Assembly: GCF_002243345.2 (NCBI RefSeq)
Contig: NZ_CP022655.2
Span: 4,520,001-4,584,000 of the forward strand
DNA length: 64,000 nucleotides
Direction of reading: 5' to 3'
Origin: Paenibacillus sp. RUD330
GTDB lineage: Bacteria > Bacillota > Bacilli > Paenibacillales > Paenibacillaceae
The notes under the pieces are model-generated. The model saw only the letters and a list, made by a program, of their open reading frames with translations, was not told the DNA's origin and did not search any database. The position numbers and the translations under genes are program-made. Within the stretch, counting starts at the first letter, position 1, and each line of letters starts with the position of its first letter. This document shows positions 59,769-64,000 of this stretch, in pieces.

Positions 59769-60852
59769 GGGCCCGCCTCCTTCCCGACCGGATGAACGAC
59801 ATGATCAGCAGCAGCAAGGGATACGCCGCCGTCAGCAAAAATCCGTAGCGCCCGGACCAGTCCCACAAGGAATATAGGACATGGATATTGGGCGGAATCA
59901 TCGACACGGCGTACACGGCCGGCATATAGAAGGATGCGAACATGCGATGGTCTCCGAGGCGGAACAGATCGCGGCTGGCATGGACGGAGAAGTAGTAGGT
60001 CGCATAGATGGTCGTATAGATCGAGATGACCCAGATGATCAGGAACAGCGCATCGAGCCGCTGTCCGGCGCCCATAGACGCGCTGCGCGCCGTCTCCAGT
60101 GTCGGATAGGTCAGAATCTTCGTCTCCTCGGCTCCGAACATGCCGACCGTCGTCAGGACGACCAGCATATATAGCGCGCCCCCGATCGCGGCGCCGATCG
60201 CGACGGATGATGCCGCCCGCTTGGGGAATTTCATGAGCGGTACGAGCAGGCAGAACACGAAGGACATTTGCGACAGGGAAGCGATCTTCACCGATTCGTT
60301 CGGCCAGTCTCCGCGGTGGTTGCCGATCAGCGGCAGCAGATTGTCCGGGTCGATGCTGCGGGTCGCGATCAGTACGATGAACAGGCCCGGGAGCAGGATG
60401 AACGGCAGGTAGAAGGAGTGGACGAACGAAAACTTGATCAGGTCCCGTCGGGCCGACAAGGCGACGACCAGCAGAAGCATGCATTCGATGATCTGCATGG
60501 GCGTCTTCTGGAGCAGGACAAGCACGACGACTTCCCCGAACTGCCGCAGCGATATGCCGGACACGAGCAGGAAATACAGGATCAGCAGCCCGTTCATGAC
60601 TCGCGCGGCCGGAGCGCCGATCAGCCTCTCGCTGAAAAAGATCAGGTTCTCTCCGGGATGGCGGCTGCAGAGATAAGCGAGCAGCAGCAGAGACACGGTG
60701 CCGCATACAATTCCCGCCGCGGTCAGCAGCGGAGCTCCGCTTTCCGCTCCAACGGCGGCGAATCGAGGCAAGGTCAGAACGCCGATGCCCACATTGGCGC
60801 TCGTCACGAGCGCGGCCATCCGAATGGAAGAAACCGACAGCGTATCACTCAT
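59761..60852 (-). CDS. GerB-type germinant receptor permease
   Basis: 363 residues with about ten transmembrane segments, amino-acid/polyamine permease fold (LVTSANVGIGVLTLPRFAA, about 12-30). It forms the germinant-binding membrane subunit with the GerA-type protein. ATG 60852 overlaps the GerA-type stop by 8 bp and follows AGGAGG. Confidence 0.93.
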   Translation of the reverse strand: MSDTLSVSSIRMAALVTSANVGIGVLTLPRFAAVGAESGAPLLTAAGIVCGTVSLLLLAYLCSRHPGENLIFFSERLIGAPAARVMNGLLILYFLLVSGISLRQFGEVVVLVLLQKTPMQIIECMLLLVVALSARRDLIKFSFVHSFYLPFILLPGLFIVLIATRSIDPDNLLPLIGNHRGDWPNESVKIASLSQMSFVFCLLVPLMKFPKRAASSVAIGAAIGGALYMLVVLTTVGMFGAEETKILTYPTLETARSASMGAGQRLDALFLIIWVISIYTTIYATYYFSVHASRDLFRLGDHRMFASFYMPAVYAVSMIPPNIHVLYSLWDWSGRYGFLLTAAYPLLLLIMSFIRSGRRRAHA

Positions 60853-62473
60853 GGGCCCGGGAATCCTCCTCGCCGGCATACTGAAGCGTTCTCAGCATCG
60901 GCGCGTCCGCGGCATCGGGCGGCAGCCGGTCGGCATCCAGCGTGTGCAGATGCGAAGGGCGCTTCCTCATCCACCAGATCGGGCCGCGCATGAGCAGATC
61001 CTTGAAGCCCTGCCAACTGTTCGGCACGAACGGCGCCATATAGGGCACGCCGAACGATTCCAGGGCGAGCAGATGGTTCGCGATGAAGAGCAGTCCGATC
61101 AGCACGCCGAACAAGCCGAACGAGCCGGCCAGCATAATGAGCGGGAACCTCAGCATCCGCAAGGCGATGGCCGCGTTGTAGGCGGGCGTAGCAAACGAGC
61201 CGATCGTCGTAAAGGCGACGATGACGACGGTGATCGGGCTGGAGAAGCCGGCCGAGACGGCCGCCTGCCCGATGATGAGCACGCCGACGATGCTGAGCGC
61301 GCCGCCGATCAGCTGGGGAAGGCGGATGGTCGCTTCGCGGAGAATCTCCATCGATATTTCGATCATGAGCACCTCCATAACCGTCGGGAAGGGGACGCCG
61401 GCTCTGCCTCCCGCCACCGCCACGGCGAAGTCGGTCGGAATCAGCTCCGGGTTGAAGGAAATCAGCGATACATAAAGAGCCGGGAAAATAAGAGAGGTGA
61501 CAAGCGCCACCAGACGGATGATCCGGATCAGGCTGCCGATGAGGAAACGCTCCGTATAATCGTCCAGCGTCTGATAGAACTGGCTGAAGAAGCAAGGCAC
61601 GATGAGCGCGAACGGGGAGCCGTTGCTCAGGATGGCGACCCGTCCCTCCAGCAGCGCCGCTGCGGTCTTGTCCGGCCTCTCCGTGTTCTGGATTTGCGGA
61701 AACGGGGAGAACGGCTGATCCTCGATGAACTGCTCGATATAACCGGCGTCCAGGATGGCGTCCGTATCGATCTTGGCCAGCCGGCCCAGCACGCGCTCGA
61801 CGATGGCGGGATCCGCGATGCTCGACAAATAACAGACGGCGACATTCGTATTCCCGCGCCTGCCGATCGGAGCCATCTTCACCTTGAGGTCGGTCGTCGA
61901 GAGACGGGACCGCACGAGCGCGATGTTCGTATCGAGCGACTCGATGAAGCCTTCGCGCGGGCCGCGTATGACCTGCTCGGTCTGGGGCTGCTCGATCGCC
62001 CGTTTCTTGATGTCGCGGGTGTTGACGATCAGCGCCTTGTGGCTCCCGTCGATGCAGATCACCGTTTCGCCCGAGGTCACCGCGAGAAGCATCGGGACGA
62101 TCATCACTTCCGCGCTCGCATCCGCGGCATGCAGATAGTCATGGAGCGCATAATCGGCGACCCGGCTCGCATGCAGCCCTTGCGCCTGCTCGTCCTTCAA
62201 GGCCGTCATCAGAGGCTGCAGGATGTCCCGGTTGATCCGGTCCTGGTCCACCATCGGCTCGAGGAAGACGGCTGCGGCGTTGAAGCTTCCGAAGATGCGG
62301 AACTGCCGGATCGCGATGTCGTCCGTTTCCCCGAAAACCTCCTTGAGCATGCGGAGCATCTCATCCAGCCTGGAGGAAGCCTGCATGCTCTCATACTTTC
62401 TCAGCGTCAAGTCTTTGACGGGAACGGAACCGGTACGCTTGAACAGATTGGATTTGCCCCGCCAGCTTCCCAT
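60845..62473 (-). CDS. GerA-type germinant receptor subunit
   Basis: 542 residues: a large N-terminal soluble domain (1-about 290, FGETDDIAIRQFRIF, VRSRLSTTDLKVKMAPIGR), then about six transmembrane helices with the NPELIPTDFAVAVAGGRAGVPFP and EATIRLPQLIGGALSIVGVLIIG family motifs. ATG 62473 follows GGGGAGGGGAGAAGG. First gene of the operon. Confidence 0.95.
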   Translation of the reverse strand: MGSWRGKSNLFKRTGSVPVKDLTLRKYESMQASSRLDEMLRMLKEVFGETDDIAIRQFRIFGSFNAAAVFLEPMVDQDRINRDILQPLMTALKDEQAQGLHASRVADYALHDYLHAADASAEVMIVPMLLAVTSGETVICIDGSHKALIVNTRDIKKRAIEQPQTEQVIRGPREGFIESLDTNIALVRSRLSTTDLKVKMAPIGRRGNTNVAVCYLSSIADPAIVERVLGRLAKIDTDAILDAGYIEQFIEDQPFSPFPQIQNTERPDKTAAALLEGRVAILSNGSPFALIVPCFFSQFYQTLDDYTERFLIGSLIRIIRLVALVTSLIFPALYVSLISFNPELIPTDFAVAVAGGRAGVPFPTVMEVLMIEISMEILREATIRLPQLIGGALSIVGVLIIGQAAVSAGFSSPITVVIVAFTTIGSFATPAYNAAIALRMLRFPLIMLAGSFGLFGVLIGLLFIANHLLALESFGVPYMAPFVPNSWQGFKDLLMRGPIWWMRKRPSHLHTLDADRLPPDAADAPMLRTLQYAGEEDSRAHE

Positions 62474-62509
62474 CGGCCTTCTCCCCTCCCCTGAATGTGC
62501 AAGTACCGG

Positions 62510-62539
62510 TAGTATAACCAGCCTGTTCCAGGGTATGTG
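62510..62539 (-). promoter_or_regulatory. Probable promoter of the germination operon
   Basis: TATACTA (62510-62516) with CACATA 17 bp upstream (62534-62539). The -10 resembles both sigma-A and the forespore sigma-G type (CATAMTA); sigma-G is expected for ger operons. Confidence 0.4.
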
Positions 62540-62566
62540 CCTCGCGCGGCAAGGGAAGGGGAGGCG

Positions 62567-62599
62567 GAAAAAGGCTCCGGACGCGGGGTCCGAAGCCTT
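62567..62599 (-). terminator. Terminator of the ArsR-type gene
   Basis: AAGGCTTCGGAC pairs with GTCCGGAGCCTT around CCCGC, followed by TTTT on the minus strand. Confidence 0.8.
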
Positions 62600-62625
62600 G
62601 AAGGAGGGATGGAGTTCGAGAAAAG

Positions 62626-63234
62626 CTAGGACAAGGCGTCCCACCGGGGCCACATCTCGACCGGATTCCGCTCGTAGATTTCCTTTTCCCGGAACAGGAA
62701 TTGATGCATGATGAACTCCCGCCGGATCGTGGCGAAGTCGTCGTGAACTTCCTTGATGAAGGCGTTGATCTCCTTCTCCTCGTAGCTGCGCCCCGCCTCC
62801 AGCCGGCCTGCCAGATGCTCCAGCACTACCAGCTTCTTCTTCAGCTGGGCCGGGATGCTCTTCAGCCTGCCGTCCTTGTCGAAGAAATTGTTCAGCACCC
62901 CGCTGCGGAACTTCTCCATCCGTTCGTCCATGGCCCGGTTCTCCTCCCTGCCGTCCGCCGTCCGGCGGTAGATCAAGCTCGCGGCTCCTTGCGCTCCGCT
63001 GCGGATGAAATAATCGTTGAGCGTGAAATAGATCGTGTTCTTGTCGCGCCGTTCGTTGATCAGGCTTGCCTCCCGCAGCTTGGCCGCATGGTGGGTAATC
63101 GTCGCCGGCGTCAGCGACAGCTTCTCGGCGAGCGCCTGTCCGTTCAGCTCGCCCTCGGCCAGCAGGATCAGCATCCGGATCCGCGTCGGATCGGCCAGAG
63201 CCTTGTGGTAAGCGACAACCTTCTCCAGCTGCAT
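62626..63234 (-). CDS. ArsR-type regulator with DUF2087 domain
   Basis: 202 residues: ArsR winged helix (1-about 75; ALADPTRIRMLILLAEGELNGQALAEKLSLTPATITHHAAKL), then a DUF2087 domain (about 115-195, FDKDGRLKSIPAQLKKKLVVLEHLAGRLEAGRSYEEKEIN...). Metal-binding Cys residues are missing. ATG 63234 follows AAGGGGG by 9 bp. Target unknown. Confidence 0.9.
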   Translation of the reverse strand: MQLEKVVAYHKALADPTRIRMLILLAEGELNGQALAEKLSLTPATITHHAAKLREASLINERRDKNTIYFTLNDYFIRSGAQGAASLIYRRTADGREENRAMDERMEKFRSGVLNNFFDKDGRLKSIPAQLKKKLVVLEHLAGRLEAGRSYEEKEINAFIKEVHDDFATIRREFIMHQFLFREKEIYERNPVEMWPRWDALS

Positions 63235-63339
63235 GAAGGCCAGCCCCCTTTTCAATAATTCAATCCATATCTAATTAGATACTAATCGAATTTGATTCCT
63301 TCGTCAAGAGGTGATCCGCGGCTCCGCAGAAGGAAAGGA

Positions 63340-63388
63340 ACGATGAAAAGCCTCCTTCAGGATGTCGCCTGAGGCGGAGGCTTCGATA
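63340..63388 (-). terminator. Terminator of the PLD-like gene
   Basis: AAGCCTCC-CTCAGG pairs with CCTGA-GGAGGCTTTT on the minus strand, directly after the stop. Confidence 0.75.
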
Positions 63389-63400
63389 GGGATGAAACGA

Positions 63401-64000
63401 CTAAGCGAACTTGCTCGTGAGCTTGTTGAGGTAGGTGCTGGGATGGAGCGCCGGATGCTTGAAAAACTCCCCGGCATCCTCGACCTTGCGGGATACGCCG
63501 AGATCGTAGCCGATCATCTCCCGGACTGTATCCGCGAAGGCTCCGCCTCTCACCAGGATGCCAAGCTCGAAGTCATGGCAGGCGCTGCGCTCGTTCAAGT
63601 TGTAGGAGCCGTGGAACACCGCGTCTGATCTGCGGTCGTAAGCGACTTTCCAATGGGAAAACCGTTCCGTGCCGCTGTAATCGTAGAAGGAAACGCCCTT
63701 CTCGAAAGGGAGGCGCATATGGCCTCGGACGGCGGCGAGATTGGTCGGGTGGTCGTTGATATGGAGAGGATTGCAAATGGATATATGTGACGCCCTGTCC
63801 GCTTCCAGGCTCTGAAGCTTCTTCCAGAACTCATCGTCGATGAGGTAAGGATTCACGATGACGGTCTCATCGGCTGCATGCTCCAGCAGGGAGAGATGAT
63901 ACGATTGGATCAGATTCACGGGATTGCCCGCGAAGCTGGCGACCAGCGTGCATTCCTCGTCTCCGTATCGTCTGTTCTCCGAGGAGGGGCGATAGAATTC
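63401..64000 (-). CDS. Phospholipase D-family protein (5' end outside the window)
   Basis: The frame is open to the window edge, so the N-terminal part is missing. About 199 residues are visible. They contain one PLD motif, HWKVAYDRRSDAVFHGSYNLNERSACHDFELG, with the His, Lys and Asp of HKD, then Asn and Glu. Such proteins are phospholipases, cardiolipin synthases or nucleases. An N-terminal HKD motif is expected upstream. The stop is at 63401. Confidence 0.85.
   Translation of the reverse strand, partial: EFYRPSSENRRYGDEECTLVASFAGNPVNLIQSYHLSLLEHAADETVIVNPYLIDDEFWKKLQSLEADRASHISICNPLHINDHPTNLAAVRGHMRLPFEKGVSFYDYSGTERFSHWKVAYDRRSDAVFHGSYNLNERSACHDFELGILVRGGAFADTVREMIGYDLGVSRKVEDAGEFFKHPALHPSTYLNKLTSKFA

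Noticed and set aside
60698-62494. Plus-strand open frame of 598 codons
   Set aside because: Antisense to the GerA-type gene; Arg/Asp/His-rich composition.

Overview
This window reads as a chromosomal segment of a high-GC, endospore-forming Firmicute of the Paenibacillus type. The supporting signs are strong AGGAGG-like ribosome binding sites, a GerA/GerB/GerC germinant-receptor operon next to a spore coat gene, a YesM/YesN-style two-component pair beside a sugar ABC transporter, an S-layer-anchored (SLH) giant glycosidase, catabolite (cre) boxes, and a Bacillus-like dpp/ykf murein-peptide recycling operon. The genus is inferred from gene content and style; there is no rRNA or tRNA gene in the window. 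The right-hand gene, a phospholipase-D-like protein, runs off the end.

Layout. 1-3.8 kb: MFS exporter with an ArsR-type regulator, a small SAM methyltransferase and a metallophosphoesterase. 3.9-10.9 kb: one 2340-residue secreted GH3-CBM6-GH30-CBM-SLH enzyme with a cre box at its promoter. 11.5-16.6 kb: an Ig-like-domain protein of unknown function, an APH-type kinase, an aldo/keto reductase, and a divergent MFS/HxlR pair. 16.7-20.0 kb: hesB-like gene, cell-wall amidase, rmuC and ypsA on the minus strand. 20.3-22.3 kb: ECF sigma factor with its DUF4179 anti-sigma factor. 22.4-31.3 kb: dppA-B-C-D-E-ykfA-B-C as one minus-strand operon for capturing and degrading murein-type peptides. 31.5-33.3 kb: DUF3870 and a serine hydrolase. 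33.4-36.3 kb: an AT-rich cassette with a membrane DUF5317 protein, a 30-residue peptide and a GGDEF-HD-GYP protein. 36.4-43.0 kb: sugar ABC importer plus its two-component system. 43.5-50.4 kb: mixed metabolic and transport genes. 50.7-57.3 kb: GH130 phosphorylase, DUF1861 protein and ABC importer with a divergent LacI regulator and a 39-residue membrane peptide. 57.4-62.5 kb: spore coat and germination genes. 62.6-64 kb: ArsR regulator and partial PLD protein.

How it fits together. Much of the window concerns polysaccharide use. The giant enzyme can attack beta-glucans at the cell surface, the two ABC importers take up oligosaccharides, and GH130/DUF1861 would process mannosides inside the cell; two cre boxes and a LacI operator tie this to carbon catabolite control. 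Neither sugar importer has its own ATPase, so both probably use a shared MsmX-type ATPase encoded elsewhere.

The least explained locus is the DUF5317 / short peptide / GGDEF-HD-GYP cassette. It has a clear sigma-A promoter, a hairpin between the peptide gene and the c-di-GMP enzyme gene, and base composition strikingly poorer in G+C than its surroundings.
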